Origin: Histomonas meleagridis
Taxonomy: Eukaryota > Parabasalia > Tritrichomonadida > Dientamoebidae
DNA: 64,000 bases
Assembly: GCA_020186115.1 (NCBI GenBank)
Contig: WSYJ01000052.1
Span: forward strand, 62,001-126,000
Direction: 5' to 3'
Positions 41,153-51,437 of the stretch are shown in pieces (positions within the stretch are counted from its first letter, which is position 1; each line of letters opens with the position of its first letter). The notes under the pieces are model-generated. The model did no database searches. It was not told where the DNA came from and saw only the letters and a program-made list of their open reading frames with translations. The position numbers were made by a program, and so were the translations under genes.

Positions 41153-41610
41153 AATATTTATTAATGATGCTTAATTGTAATAAATGTAAATGAAAATGAT
41201 TATCCAATTGTTTTACATGTGTTTTGAATCTATGCCTCCGTTTCATGAGAATATTCTCCAAATAAATTGTTCATATTGACGATAACATCAGTTCACTTTT
41301 TGTATAAATCAACAAACGATCAAAACGCATTTAAATGAAATGATAAAAACTCGTTCTTTTTCTTATAACTCATTTAAGAAGTTTCAACATTTTTCTATTA
41401 AACTATTTCTCTAGTAAATATCAATACAGCTTAGAGAAACTTTTCATTTTCTTGAAATGATTAAATTTAAACTCATTTCTTAATCTTAATAAAAGACGAC
41501 AGCTAAATCTTGGATTAATCAATTGTAATTGATTGGTTAAGAAGTTTATCTTATGTGGAGAAAAGTTTTTAATACAATGAAAATTATAGTATCGTTTTTT
41601 ACTTTGATAT

Positions 41611-41826
41611 TTATTGTCCTGTGCAGCACTTAAGTTGGTTTTCAATGAACACCAATCTTCGTTCAAGCTGTGTAAGTTTCTGGTTCAAATCTGCAAGACG
41701 TCCACGGACATTTGAATGGAATGTATTTAAGAAACGAACTACTCTCATCATACCAAGGGAAATGTTTTGTGCAAATTCACGATTTTGGAAGTCTTTTTCG
41801 ACTGCTGCTCTGATTGCTTCAGACAT
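41611..41826 (-). CDS. BRK1: BRK1/HSPC300, WAVE complex subunit
   Basis: 71 residues, the typical length for BRICK1. Alignment landmarks are KDFQNREFAQNISLGMMRVV (family: DWANREYIxxIxxxIxxI), FLNTFHSNVRGRLADLNQKL (FLNxFxxxxRxRLAxLNEKL) and LERRLVFIENQL. It is a single helix that forms the heterotrimer with WAVE/SCAR and Abi, feeding Rac signals to Arp2/3. Trichomonads crawl and spread on epithelia by actin, so a WAVE complex makes sense. The gene is small but well conserved. Confidence 0.88.
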   Translation of the reverse strand: MSEAIRAAVEKDFQNREFAQNISLGMMRVVRFLNTFHSNVRGRLADLNQKLTQLERRLVFIENQLKCCTGQ

Positions 41827-41839
41827 TTGTCAAATATGA

Positions 41840-42330
41840 TTTTCAAGGACTTAATTCTTTGTAACTTTTTCGCAAGTTTACAAAGAAAAGATACTTTTAT
41901 AAAGTTTACAAATCAGAAAAGTGCGCAGGATACAGTCTTTATTTGAGCCAGTAAATAGATATAAATTCATATAAACTTTTTTAAATTTTCTTTTTCAACT
42001 AATACATTTGGTTTTTTATTTTGGATAACGAAATCATTTTAAAATGATGGATAATCCATGTTAAATCTGACATTCGAACGAACATCTTTAAAAATCTAAA
42101 TTTAACTTTTTTTTTCTTCTTTACTATTCAATTGATTTTACCACTTTGCCCGATTTTACTATTTTTACTTTAATCAATTGATTAATCAATTAACCAAATT
42201 TTTATTTTGTAGCTTTATGATTTTTATTAATCTTTATAGATGCAAGTATTTATCCTAAAAAAGGTTTTAAATAAGTAAATAAGGAATTATTAACATGCAC
42301 TTTCATTTAACGGCCTCCATCTAAGCAGCG
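41840..42330. other. AT-rich intergenic region
   Basis: Pyrimidine-rich and AT-rich spacer before eL34. It contains inverted TCAATTGATTAATCAATTAA at about 42174-42193. No gene is seen. Confidence 0.5.
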
Positions 42331-42351
42331 GTTTTGTATGGCCTTTTGAAG

Positions 42352-42726
42352 ATGGGTGATAACAGATACACACTTCGTCGTAGCAATCCATACCACACAC
42401 TTCGCAACCGTGTTGTTCCGGTTCGTACTCCAGGAAATAGGCTTGTTGCTCACTACATTAAAAAGAGGGTGAAGGGAATGATCTGTGGTGAAACAGGAAA
42501 ACCACTTCCAGGTATCAAACACTTACCAACAAAGAAGCTTACCAGATTACCAAAGCACAAGCGCACAGTTTCTCGCCCATATGGTGGTGTTTACTGTGCA
42601 TCTGTTGTTAAAGAAAGGATTATCAATGCCTTTATGGAAGAAGAAGCTAGAGCCGCAGCTGAAAGGAAAGCCGCTGCTGAAAAGAAGGCCGCTGCTGAAA
42701 ATAAAGGCAAGAAAGGTGGCAAGTAA
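42352..42726 (+). CDS. RPL34: Ribosomal protein eL34
   Basis: 124 residues from ATG 42352 (MGDNRYTLRR); the upstream ATG at 42334 would add six residues and fits the family less well. NRYTLRRSNPYHTLRNRVVP, VRTPGNRLVAHYIKKRVKG, KRTVSRPYGGVYCASVV and ERIINAFMEEE match eL34 of the large subunit. The second half of the zinc-ribbon cysteines is lost (CGETGKPLPG keeps one Cys). The C-terminus is an Ala/Lys repeat. The stop is in TAAA context. Confidence 0.92.
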   Translation: MGDNRYTLRRSNPYHTLRNRVVPVRTPGNRLVAHYIKKRVKGMICGETGKPLPGIKHLPTKKLTRLPKHKRTVSRPYGGVYCASVVKERIINAFMEEEARAAAERKAAAEKKAAAENKGKKGGK

Positions 42727-42729
42727 ATA

Positions 42730-43320
42730 CATTGGTATTCTTATCAATTTTTCATCAATATTTTTAGATCATATTTTTCAAATCATTTGGTTTCTAAGTT
42801 TAATAACAAATGATTCTTCACACAAAAAATAATCAATTCTTCAAAGCAATTTAAAAATTATTTTTAAACATTAATAATTTCATGTCTTTTTAGATTTGTT
42901 TGTTTATTTATAAATGAATTTTAAGTTTTTGAGTAAATCAAACGATTTTTTGGTTCACTCAATGAAGCATAATGCGCTAAATAGTTAATGAAACAACAAA
43001 AAAAAAATAATTAATTCAATATAATTATCTGAAATTTATTTTTATTCACTTTAATTGTTTTTCTTTATGCTAAACAATCAAAAGAAATGATCAGTCAACA
43101 AGAATTGATAAAAATCAATTTTTAACCTCGATTGGAAACCCTAAAACTGTTTGTATAAGAAATAGTTTTAGTAAGGTATAAATTTGTAAGAATGTGAAGC
43201 AGAAATTTTGGTATGACTATTTCAAAAAAAAAAAAATGGAAATATATTTTGGGGTGAAATATGATTGGCATAAGCTTTTCATCTAATATTATGGTGAATA
43301 AAGTGAATAAATTTTGTGAA
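42730..43320. other. AT-rich intergenic region
   Basis: AT-rich spacer between the convergent eL34 and 43327 genes. No gene or structured element is recognised. Confidence 0.5.
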
Positions 43321-43326
43321 CAATAA

Positions 43327-43803
43327 TTAAAATAGATTATAATTGTTAAACAAAAAAACAAAAACGCATAAAGATATCACTAGGATGTAATGTGGATATG
43401 ATGACTTCCTTTGTTTGGGACTTCCAATTGGAACATCAGGGACATCAGGAATGATTAATGGGATTGTCTGTAACTCAATGTTTGAATGCAACTGTGGTGT
43501 AGGGTTAGTTGTTTTCCAAGCTGGTGGCTCATCATTTTGTTTTTGTGTATTGATATCTGTATTTTGATTATCATTGAATTCATCTGAAACATCTTCCTCT
43601 TCTTCCTCAAGGCTGATGTCTTTTGAAAGTTCTTGCATAGAATCGAAATAAAAAAGTTTATAATTTAAATCGTCGATTCCATCGTTTTTCTTATTTACCC
43701 ATTCATCAAGTTTGTCAACAGCTACATCTAAACTAGAAGCATTCATTTTGAACAGTCTGTTAATTCTATCTAAAGCACAATTTTCATCTTGTGCCTTTTC
43801 CAT
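43327..43803 (-). CDS. Small tail-anchored acidic protein
   Basis: 158 residues. The N-terminal 45 residues form a helix (ALDRINRLFKMNASSLDVAV). An acidic block (LEEEEEDVSDEF) and a Pro-rich linker (PLIIPDVPDVPIGSP) follow. A C-terminal hydrophobic helix YILVISLCVFVFLFNNY serves as the likely membrane anchor. Tail anchoring and N-terminal helices recall SNARE-associated or ER adaptor proteins, but no heptad SNARE motif is visible. An AACCGTTA element lies at 43827-43834, just upstream. Confidence 0.65.
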   Translation of the reverse strand: MEKAQDENCALDRINRLFKMNASSLDVAVDKLDEWVNKKNDGIDDLNYKLFYFDSMQELSKDISLEEEEEDVSDEFNDNQNTDINTQKQNDEPPAWKTTNPTPQLHSNIELQTIPLIIPDVPDVPIGSPKQRKSSYPHYILVISLCVFVFLFNNYNLF

Positions 43804-43826
43804 TCCAGTAGACCCGCTAATTATTT

Positions 43827-43834
43827 AACCGTTA
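43827..43834. promoter_or_regulatory. AACCGTTA element
   Basis: About 24-31 bp upstream of the ATG at 43803. It is identical to the octamers at 39846, 45696 and 51756. Confidence 0.45.
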
Positions 43835-44017
43835 AAACGTTTTTTTCAGAACCGCCAAAAGTAACAATAGAAATCAACTTTTTGAAAGCATTACATTTAT
43901 ACAACAAAAATTTTTCGATTCGAAGGAATGAACAATTCAAACAACACTTTCCTTCCAATTAATCGACTCCAATTCTTGTCAGACATCGAATATACTAAAA
44001 ATCAATAAATTACTTTT

Positions 44018-45271
44018 TTATTTCTGATGTTGCCTTAATACTTGAGAAGCGCAATGCACCCCACCGTACATTGATGTTATTGGGGAGAAGTCCAAGTAAG
44101 TGACCTTTCCATTGAATCCAACTTCATTCACTGCCTTTTCCACATCTTTGTTAATTGCCAATACCAAATTCTTTCCATACTTATCTCTCCCGAGGTGAAG
44201 CAAGTTAATGAAGTAGTCTTCTTGTTGTTTAAATGTTGCCTTTACGACTGTGAACTTTTCGTCCTTCAGCCACTTTCCAAAAGGAGCCGTTTTCTTTTCA
44301 ATGTAACCGTTTTCGGTTTTGACAAATTCGTGCGCAATTCGAATGTACTTAGGGTCGTCGTCAGCGATTGCGTCCACGCAAACGCATAGCTTGTCGTCCA
44401 GGACGTTGAAGAATGTATCGAGGTGCATACGTTGTTGGTCGCAATCAACCTTATCTTCAACAACAATAAAACGATCAGTTCCTAATAGATCTTCGCGCAT
44501 TAATTGATTGGCTGCTTCCATGTTGGAACGAAGGCCAATGCCCATCATGGATGTATGCTTCCCAAGAATTATAAAATCACCTCCTTCAAGACGACCTGGA
44601 TTAGAAATGCGTCCAACAGGATTCACACCAATTTGTGGCCAAACATACGCCATAAGATCGTTCTCAGGTGCGCGCTGGAAGGCACCAAACCTACCAATGA
44701 CAACGCCTTTGGCTGTTGTGATTTGTTGATCTCGAGTAAATGTTAAATTTGCAAGTGGAGATAATGGGATATTTTGATATGTAAAGTGACCAGTCGGCTT
44801 ATCAACATCAATTGTGATTGAAGGGTGAAGTAGGATAAGATCAATGAGATCGTTTGCAGAGAGATTTGATAATGAATACTCAATGTAAGAACGTTGCTCT
44901 TTGTGCTTAAGCTCTTGAGGTTGACTACCAGGAGAAATACGGAAGTTGATTGTTGAGAAATCGACAAGAAATTGCCGAAGTTTAGATAATGGAACTTGAG
45001 ATAAAATTTCACGAACTGTCCATACTTTTGCACCACATATCTGATTCATAAGCTTCCTAAAGTTATCATGACATTGAGTGGCTTTGTTGAGATCAGGTGG
45101 ATGTTCATAAAGAAAAGCATCAAGATGGAATGGGAAACCTGTTTCAATTGAAGGGCAATGAGTTATAATATCTGTTGGGCGATCAAACTCAGAGACCTGA
45201 ACAAGACTGCTTACTTTCTTAACGAGAGGAGTTTCTGAAAAACACCTGAATTTCCTCAAAGACGACAACAT
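44018..45271 (-). CDS. ADI: Arginine deiminase
   Basis: 417 residues. Converts arginine to citrulline and ammonia, the first step of the arginine dihydrolase pathway that trichomonads use for energy. Catalytic landmarks appear in order: LTFTRDQQI (Asp of FTRD), GRLEGGDFIILGK (Glu), CDQQRMHLDTFF (His-Asp) and the nucleophile in YGGVHCASQVL near residue 408. The N-terminus MLSSLRKFRCFSE resembles hydrogenosomal presequences (Met-Leu-Ser with a nearby Arg), and trichomonad ADI is known to localise to hydrogenosomes. Length is normal. The stop is in TAAA context. Confidence 0.95.
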   Translation of the reverse strand: MLSSLRKFRCFSETPLVKKVSSLVQVSEFDRPTDIITHCPSIETGFPFHLDAFLYEHPPDLNKATQCHDNFRKLMNQICGAKVWTVREILSQVPLSKLRQFLVDFSTINFRISPGSQPQELKHKEQRSYIEYSLSNLSANDLIDLILLHPSITIDVDKPTGHFTYQNIPLSPLANLTFTRDQQITTAKGVVIGRFGAFQRAPENDLMAYVWPQIGVNPVGRISNPGRLEGGDFIILGKHTSMMGIGLRSNMEAANQLMREDLLGTDRFIVVEDKVDCDQQRMHLDTFFNVLDDKLCVCVDAIADDDPKYIRIAHEFVKTENGYIEKKTAPFGKWLKDEKFTVVKATFKQQEDYFINLLHLGRDKYGKNLVLAINKDVEKAVNEVGFNGKVTYLDFSPITSMYGGVHCASQVLRQHQK

Positions 45272-45279
45272 AAATGTAA

Positions 45280-45730
45280 ATCGATGATTTCAGGGCACCC
45301 TAAACGGAAATGATCAATAAAACAATTTACATTATAAACAAGTGTTTTGTTTTTTATTAAGAGAAAAATTTAAATGGAAGAGGAAAGTAAACTCATTCAA
45401 AACCATAAAAAACAGTAATTCTTATTAATTTTTCAATAATAAGATCATATTAATCACAAACATTTTAAACTTTCACGTCGAAAGTTTTTATTAAAAATAA
45501 AATAGAGTAAATTTTTATGTGTGTAATTAGATTTTGCATTGAAATACATAATTTTATCTTTGCAGACAATCTGTGCTAAAGAATATCTTTTTGCCAAAAT
45601 TTGATAGTTTTACAATGATTTGATAAATTTATTTGTATCATTCAATTTCAATTACTCAGAATTTTGGAACCTCTTTTTCAACCACAAACGGAACAAACCG
45701 TTATGACAAGAACCAAATTTTAATGACTTC
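45280..45730. promoter_or_regulatory. Divergent intergenic region with AACCGTTA element
   Basis: Divergent spacer between ADI and Tpt1. AACCGTTA at 45696-45703 precedes ATG 45737. CTAAACGGAAATG near 45300 precedes ADI. The rest is AT-rich. Confidence 0.45.
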
Positions 45731-45736
45731 ACATTT

Positions 45737-46282
45737 ATGTTGAAGTCACATAGCGTTTTTCTTGCAAAACTACTACGCCATCAACCACAAATACTTGGTC
45801 TTTCTGTTGATAATCATGGATGGGTTGATGTTAATGAATTAATTCTTAAATCACAAAATAATCAAATAAAATTTACAAAAGAAATACTTGAAAAAATCGT
45901 ACAAGAAGATGATAAAAAGAGGTACAAATTTAATGAGGACCATACAAAAATAAGAGCAAGTCAAGGTCATTCGTTTCATGTTGATTTGGAATTAGAACCA
46001 AAAATACCTCCTGAAATACTTTACCACGGAACAGCAACAAGATTTTTAAAGTCAATAATGAACGAAGGTTTGAGAAAAATGAGTCGAGAATATGTTCATC
46101 TTTCATCTGATATTGAAACAGCTAGAAAAGTTGGTGCTAGACATGGAAAAATTGCTGTGCTAAGAATAGATTCTAAGACAATGACAGAAGATGGTTTTAT
46201 ATTCTTTCTTTCAGAAAATAATGTGTGGTTGACTGACTCAGTTCCAACAAAATACATCCAAGTTATTGAAGGTGATATTTAA
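45737..46282 (+). CDS. TPT1: tRNA 2'-phosphotransferase Tpt1/KptA
   Basis: 181 residues. Transfers the splice-junction 2'-phosphate of tRNA to NAD+. The N-terminal winged helix reads FLAKLLRHQPQILGLSVDNH then GWVDVNEL, the family signature with the RH pair. The C-terminal ADP-ribosyl transferase-like domain has IRASQGHSFHVD (catalytic Arg and the NAD-binding GHS), PEILYHGTA, and REYVHLSSDIETARKVGARH (the H..S...A..VG pattern). Length equals bacterial KptA. It implies tRNA ligation by the 2'-phosphate route, or another NAD-dependent RNA repair role. Confidence 0.95.
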   Translation: MLKSHSVFLAKLLRHQPQILGLSVDNHGWVDVNELILKSQNNQIKFTKEILEKIVQEDDKKRYKFNEDHTKIRASQGHSFHVDLELEPKIPPEILYHGTATRFLKSIMNEGLRKMSREYVHLSSDIETARKVGARHGKIAVLRIDSKTMTEDGFIFFLSENNVWLTDSVPTKYIQVIEGDI

Positions 46283-46595
46283 CCTATTATGTTTAAAGAT
46301 TTTGCAAAATCGAATAAAAATACATTTTTTAAGATTAATCATTTTTTAAACGATCTTAATTCTTATAAACTATCACCAATTTATATCTTTGTTTGTAGAC
46401 TTGTATCTCATACACACATTAAATATAAAATTTTTTCGCATTGAGATTATGATGATAATAAGGTGTCAATAAATTAACAATGTTTGTCTGACAGAAATCT
46501 TTATCTCTTTTTGGCAGATATTTGTGTGATTTTTTCATAAAGAAAACGTTCATAACCGTAATCGAACCGCTGAATGTAAAAATTTTTGAATTTTG

Positions 46596-48184
46596 ATGAA
46601 GAGAGTTGGGGATTATATTCTTAATGAAACGCTTGGGTCAGGGACCACGAGCAAAGTAAAGCTTGGACAAAATGTATATACAGAGCAAAAAGTTGCAATA
46701 AAAATAATAAAAAAGTCAACAATTTTTTCTGATAAAGCTGTACTTCTTCCAAAATTACGTCGCGAAATATCAATAATGCGTATTCTCAATCACCCCAACA
46801 TATTACATCTCATCTGTGTTGAAGAAACTGATAAAAAGATATATTTAATTCAAGAATATGCATCAAATGGATCACTATTTGACTCCATATATAATCTTTC
46901 AATACCACAGGCATTCAATTATTTTAGACAAATAATTTTTGGGCTAGAGTATTTACATCATCATGGGATTTGTCATCGTGATCTCAAACCAGAAAACATT
47001 CTCATTGATTCAACACATCACATCCTAATTGCGGACTTTGGTTTTGCACGTTGGATGCCTGAAAACGTTGTTAATACTTCGTGCGGATCACCACATTATG
47101 CAGCTCCAGAAGTCATCAACGGCAAACCATATGATGGTCGTGCTGCTGATGTATGGAGTAGTGGTGTTATTTTATATGCAATGCTTACAGTATTTTCGTC
47201 ATGACCTGTTTGTTTTCAAAACAGGTCATATAATTAAAATCTAACACACAGGGGAGCCTTCCTTTCAATGACCCATCAATTAGAGTTACAATTAAGCGTA
47301 TTAAATCGGGCAAATATGTTATGCCAATTGATTTGGACGATACAATTCAAAATTTAATTAAACGGTTATTAACGGTCGACGCCGATAAGCGCATCACATT
47401 AAACCAGATCAAAAATCATCCTGCTTTTAGGATAGGCCTTCCTGAAGGGTATACACTTCCGACTCCATTGCCTTTGCCAAAGCTTGATGACCCTATTCAA
47501 ATTCTTCCCGAAAATCAAGTTGCTTTAAAAGTTATTAAACGAATTGGATTTGAAGACTTGGTTTCTTTATTAGAAGAAAACACTACAAATATGGCTAAAG
47601 TTTTTTTCCATATGATGACCCAACCTTTTGACCCTGAAAACCTTCCATGGGATTCTTCAAATTTGGATGATGAAAATGTACATCCTTTTGTCTCACCGAT
47701 TGACGAAACTCCTTTTTTCATGTTTCACCCAGAGCTTGAACAACAGGCATCATACGGCTCACCATTTGCTATTCCAGATTTAATACAAGATTCCACCAAT
47801 TCTCCTTTGTTTATACAAGAGGAGGTTATACCTAACATTGGTATCGATAATTATGAGCTTATGACTAAGCTTCAATGGTTTCTTAGAGATAATTCATTTC
47901 AATGGTATCATCCAAGTGATCGTTGTATCATTGCACGTAATGCAAAACAGAACCTCTTCATCACATTTATAGCTACGTATGATGAAGAAGATGAACATAA
48001 GATAAATTTGAAAATTGAAATGGCAAAAGGAACTCCGGACTATTTTAATGCGTTCTTTAGGGAAGTTAACTCACTGTTGAGTGACGGAATTGTGAACGAG
48101 GATAAGCAGTTGAATGAAGCAAACTCGTTTTCAAATGATTTTTCGGATAACTTCTCGAAGAAAAGCCAATGTAACATTTATTAA
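46596..48184 (+). CDS. CAMK/AMPK-like protein kinase, two exons
   Basis: 508 residues after joining 46596-47189 and 47252-48184 across a 62-base intron. The frame-track start three bases upstream is TTG, so ATG 46596 is used. Kinase motifs: LGSGTTSKVKLG (P-loop), VAIKIIKK (Lys), ICHRDLKPENIL (catalytic Asp), LIADFGFA (DFG) and YAAPEVINGKPYDG then VWSSGVILY. The join restores ILYAMLTGSLPFND, standard for this family. Catalysis is predicted intact. The C-terminal 250 residues end in a KA1-like fold (LQWFLRDNSFQWYHPSD then FITFIATYDEED), as in AMPK/MARK/SAD kinases. The substrate is unknown. Confidence 0.9.
47190..47251 (+). other. Spliceosomal intron, 62 bases, with internal hairpin
   Basis: Begins GTATTTTC and ends TCTAACACACAG, the fused branch-point/3' splice motif characteristic of trichomonads (ACTAACACACAG). 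Removal rejoins the kinase frame exactly between Thr and Gly. Inside is a perfect 11-bp stem, ATGACCTGTTT at 47201-47211 and AAACAGGTCAT at 47219-47229, with a 7-base loop. The 5' site deviates from the usual GTATGT. Confidence 0.9.
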
Positions 48185-48422
48185 ACTGTTTGTTTGTTTT
48201 TATTTAGTGTATGAAAAAACTATTCGTAAAATCAATACAATGTCTTAATTTGAAAATTAACTTTCCCAAATTCAAATTTTAAGATCAATTCTTTGTTATT
48301 AAAAAAAAATATTAGAATTATAATTGTTTCTTGTTTCCCCAAAGGAATGGGCAACTTTTCATGTTGAGAAATGTGATGTGAACAAATTACCGCAGAAAAA
48401 GTTAAAAGCGGTTTTAGAGTAA

Positions 48423-49868
48423 ATGGAAGGGCTGAAAGGAAATTATGATGTAGTTGTTTGTGGAACAGGCTTAACTGAAACATTAGTTTCAGGAGCTTTG
48501 TGCCAAGCAGGGAAGCACCTTGTTCATTTTGATAAATACGATTATGGAGGTTGCCGTATCAGCAAAGGATTAAATGATTTTATTAATTGGGTCACTGAAA
48601 ATGGTGAAATCATTGTTAACAAATGCGAAGAGAAACTTGGCACTCCAATTCGAAATGCTGCTTATGCTTTTGATTTGATGCCAATGACAATGTATTCACA
48701 TGATGACCTCATTCAAGTTCTTATTGATACCAAAAACTTTGAGTGCGTTTATCTTTATCTTATCGATGGTCTTTATTATCGAACCAAAGATTCGTTTCAT
48801 TCAATTCCTTGTTCTAAGTCATCTATTTTCCAAGACAAATCCATTCCGATGCGTCAAAAGCGTGCCGTTATGAAGTTTATCTCCTATTTCTTCCCTGAAG
48901 CCGAGTTTGGACATCTTACAGATACCGAAGAGATCCAACGTAAAGTCGAAGAATTCAATGACAAGCCATTTAAAGATCTCCTTACTGATCTGGGCTTTAA
49001 CGAAGATCTAAATGGTGCGTTTGAATATTTTATTGCATTAGCACCAAAACCACTTCTTACAAAAGAAGCTGTTCCAAGGATCCGATACTTTTGCAAATCC
49101 TTTGGCATCTACGGCGCAAGTTCTCTCTTAGGTTCTGCGTATGGCTCCAGCGAGTTACCGCAACTTTTTGCACGCCATACTGCAGTTTACGGGGGAATTT
49201 ATGTACTTCACCACTACCCGGAGACCGTTAAAGCCGTTAACGATAGCATTGAACTTGAAGTTAATGAAATTGGCAAAATCACAACATCAATTCTTATTAC
49301 TTCTCCAATATATTTACCATCCACAGGTAAAACTAAGCTTATAGCATATCGTGAAGTGTTATTATTAACATCGCCAATGTTTGAACAATATCATTCAGTA
49401 GCTGTTATCCCACCGAATGTAATGGGTAATGAAAAGCCGGTGTATATTCATCAGTTCGATTCATCGATGAAATATTGTGAAAAAGGTCAATACATAATAC
49501 ACGTTTCCGCAATGTGCGAAATACGAAATATTGTCGATGAGCTCTTGAAAGAGTTGCCTGAGGACTCAATAGTACTCAGAACTTCGTTTGTGCTGACTGA
49601 GCCTGTGGCTGAAGTCGACGGAAATGGAATATACGTTGTGCCAAGCCCCAGTTTGGACGAGCTGGTGTTCGGCACGAACTACTTCCTGAGCCAGGCAAAG
49701 GAAATAATGAAAAGGATCGACCCGACAATACCGTTCTACCCGAAGCCGACTGAGGTGGAGGTGTTCATTGACGAGGAAGAGCCCGCAAAGGAGGAGAAGA
49801 AAGAGGAAACAAAGGAGGAGAAGAAAGAGGAAAAAGAAGAAAATGAAGAGGAAAAGAAAGAGGAGTAA
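48423..49868 (+). CDS. Rab GDP-dissociation inhibitor / Rab escort protein
   Basis: 481 residues of the GDI/REP family. It extracts prenylated Rab-GDP from membranes (GDI) or presents Rabs to geranylgeranyltransferase (REP). The N-terminal Rossmann motif is VVVCGTGLTETLVSGALCQA then GKHLVHFDKYDYGG. The Rab-binding platform is represented by SIPMRQKRAVMKFISYF. GAFEYFIALAPKPL and SSLLGSAYGSSELPQLFARH follow, then VYGGIYVLH. The C-terminal 35 residues are a Glu/Lys repeat, not typical of GDI. The overall length suits GDI better than the longer REPs. The stop is in TAAA context. Confidence 0.9.
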   Translation: MEGLKGNYDVVVCGTGLTETLVSGALCQAGKHLVHFDKYDYGGCRISKGLNDFINWVTENGEIIVNKCEEKLGTPIRNAAYAFDLMPMTMYSHDDLIQVLIDTKNFECVYLYLIDGLYYRTKDSFHSIPCSKSSIFQDKSIPMRQKRAVMKFISYFFPEAEFGHLTDTEEIQRKVEEFNDKPFKDLLTDLGFNEDLNGAFEYFIALAPKPLLTKEAVPRIRYFCKSFGIYGASSLLGSAYGSSELPQLFARHTAVYGGIYVLHHYPETVKAVNDSIELEVNEIGKITTSILITSPIYLPSTGKTKLIAYREVLLLTSPMFEQYHSVAVIPPNVMGNEKPVYIHQFDSSMKYCEKGQYIIHVSAMCEIRNIVDELLKELPEDSIVLRTSFVLTEPVAEVDGNGIYVVPSPSLDELVFGTNYFLSQAKEIMKRIDPTIPFYPKPTEVEVFIDEEEPAKEEKKEETKEEKKEEKEENEEEKKEE

Positions 49869-49869
49869 A

Positions 49870-50420
49870 TTAGGAATAAAAAATGGGTTTTGTATTTGAT
49901 ATTGATCGAGTTTATTTAATATTTATGAAGATGTTTTTATAACAGTACATAGCAAAGTTATTTAGCGTTGTCATATGTTAATGGAATATAGAATAATGTC
50001 TTTACCACAAATAGAATGTTTTAACCAACCCAAAGATTTATTGTTAAAATGATAGATATTCCTTAATTCGAATTTATAAATCCCATTTTATGTACGAATA
50101 ATTGGTAAATGAATTGTAGAAAAAAAGTAATATAGAAAATAATATCTAATCACTTATTTTTTATGAATGCGTGCCAAAAATACTGAGAATATTATGAGAA
50201 AAATAATGTAAATTTTTTCTTATTATTGGATCTTGAGTGATAACTTCATTTTATATAAAAAATACTCCAAAGTGACCTCAATTTATATATACAAACAAAA
50301 AAACATAGTATTATAATAAAATGATGAATATTATGCACGAGGAACGAAATTTTTAACGTTCATTTTATAATTTGGGTGGGCTGCTGTAATTAAGCGGCTT
50401 CGTTCGAATCTATCGTCTAA
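49870..50420. other. Intergenic, AT-rich
   Basis: AT-rich spacer. No gene; a slightly GC-richer stretch (GTGGGCTGC, AAGCGGC) lies just before the next gene at about 50375-50405. Confidence 0.5.
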
Positions 50421-50423
50421 GTT

Positions 50424-51389
50424 ATGTTTTACCAGCAAATCTCATTAAATACAATCAAATTTACCGAAGGCGCAAAGTCTATATGCGTTTCACTTCCCAA
50501 TGGATTTGCTGTTTTTGGCCTCAACCCATTGAAAAAACGAATTAGTAGGTTAATCGAAGGAAGGGATTATAACAATGCAGTCACATTAGAAAACACCGAA
50601 ATCATAATAGCATCAACTTCACAGCAAAATCATATTACAAATGATGTTTTATGTATTTTTGATAATGCAATTGGAAGACCAGTTATGTTAATACAATGCG
50701 CTAAACCTATTCAAAACATATTCATGCTACAGAATATGTTTGCATTTTCCTCTGAAACAGAAGTAAGAGTATACACATTCAAGCCGCCCATGATTTTCTG
50801 TCAATATCGTACAGCACCAAACAAATATGCACCATGCGATTTTATTAAATACAAAGAATATTATATGGTTGCCATGACAGGTCGCGAACCAGGAATGCTT
50901 CGAATCATCCAAAATAACCCAACAGAATACTTCGACATAACTATTCCTGCTCACTCTCATCCACTATCTGTCATTAAGTTCAATTCCAATGGCTCACTTA
51001 TAGCAACAGCTTCTGAGTCTGGAACGCTAATTCAATTATTTGATGTAAAATCAGAACAATTGATTGCAAAGTTCCGACGTGGCAAACTCCCTGCTGCTAT
51101 AATGTGTATTGCATTCTCGTATGAGTCGGAATTCCTTGCAGTCGCATCAGCAAAGGGAACAGTTCACATTTTCGAGCTATCGTCGCTATCGGCAGTTGAT
51201 CAAAACACTGCAACTAGAGCAGAAATGAAAATAGAGTTTCCAGGCGAAACAATAGTTGCAATGGAATTCATGTCTAGAAATATGATATATGTTGCTTTTA
51301 AAAATGGTGACTTGAAACAGATTAAATTTAACGAAGCAAACAAAACAGTTACAATTGAAAAAAATGACTCTCTAGTGGGAATGTTTTAA
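50424..51389 (+). CDS. PROPPIN (Atg18/WIPI) WD-repeat protein
   Basis: 321 residues, a seven-bladed beta-propeller that binds PI3P and PI(3,5)P2 on autophagosomal and endosomal membranes. The signature FRRG is present in LIAKFRRGKLPAAI, preceded by blades with SVIKFNSNGSLIATASESGT and followed by IAFSYESEFLAVASAKGTVH. PROPPINs use the two arginines of FRRG to bind two lipids, and both are kept. It is slightly shorter than yeast Atg18. It indicates a core autophagy pathway. The stop is in TAAA context. Confidence 0.92.
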   Translation: MFYQQISLNTIKFTEGAKSICVSLPNGFAVFGLNPLKKRISRLIEGRDYNNAVTLENTEIIIASTSQQNHITNDVLCIFDNAIGRPVMLIQCAKPIQNIFMLQNMFAFSSETEVRVYTFKPPMIFCQYRTAPNKYAPCDFIKYKEYYMVAMTGREPGMLRIIQNNPTEYFDITIPAHSHPLSVIKFNSNGSLIATASESGTLIQLFDVKSEQLIAKFRRGKLPAAIMCIAFSYESEFLAVASAKGTVHIFELSSLSAVDQNTATRAEMKIEFPGETIVAMEFMSRNMIYVAFKNGDLKQIKFNEANKTVTIEKNDSLVGMF

Positions 51390-51437
51390 ACATGTTTATA
51401 TAAAAAATGTTTGTTTTCTATAAAAATGATAATATAT

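Noticed and set aside
44195-45036. Several open frames opposite arginine deiminase
   Set aside because: Overlap the fully conserved enzyme; no domain or start context of their own.
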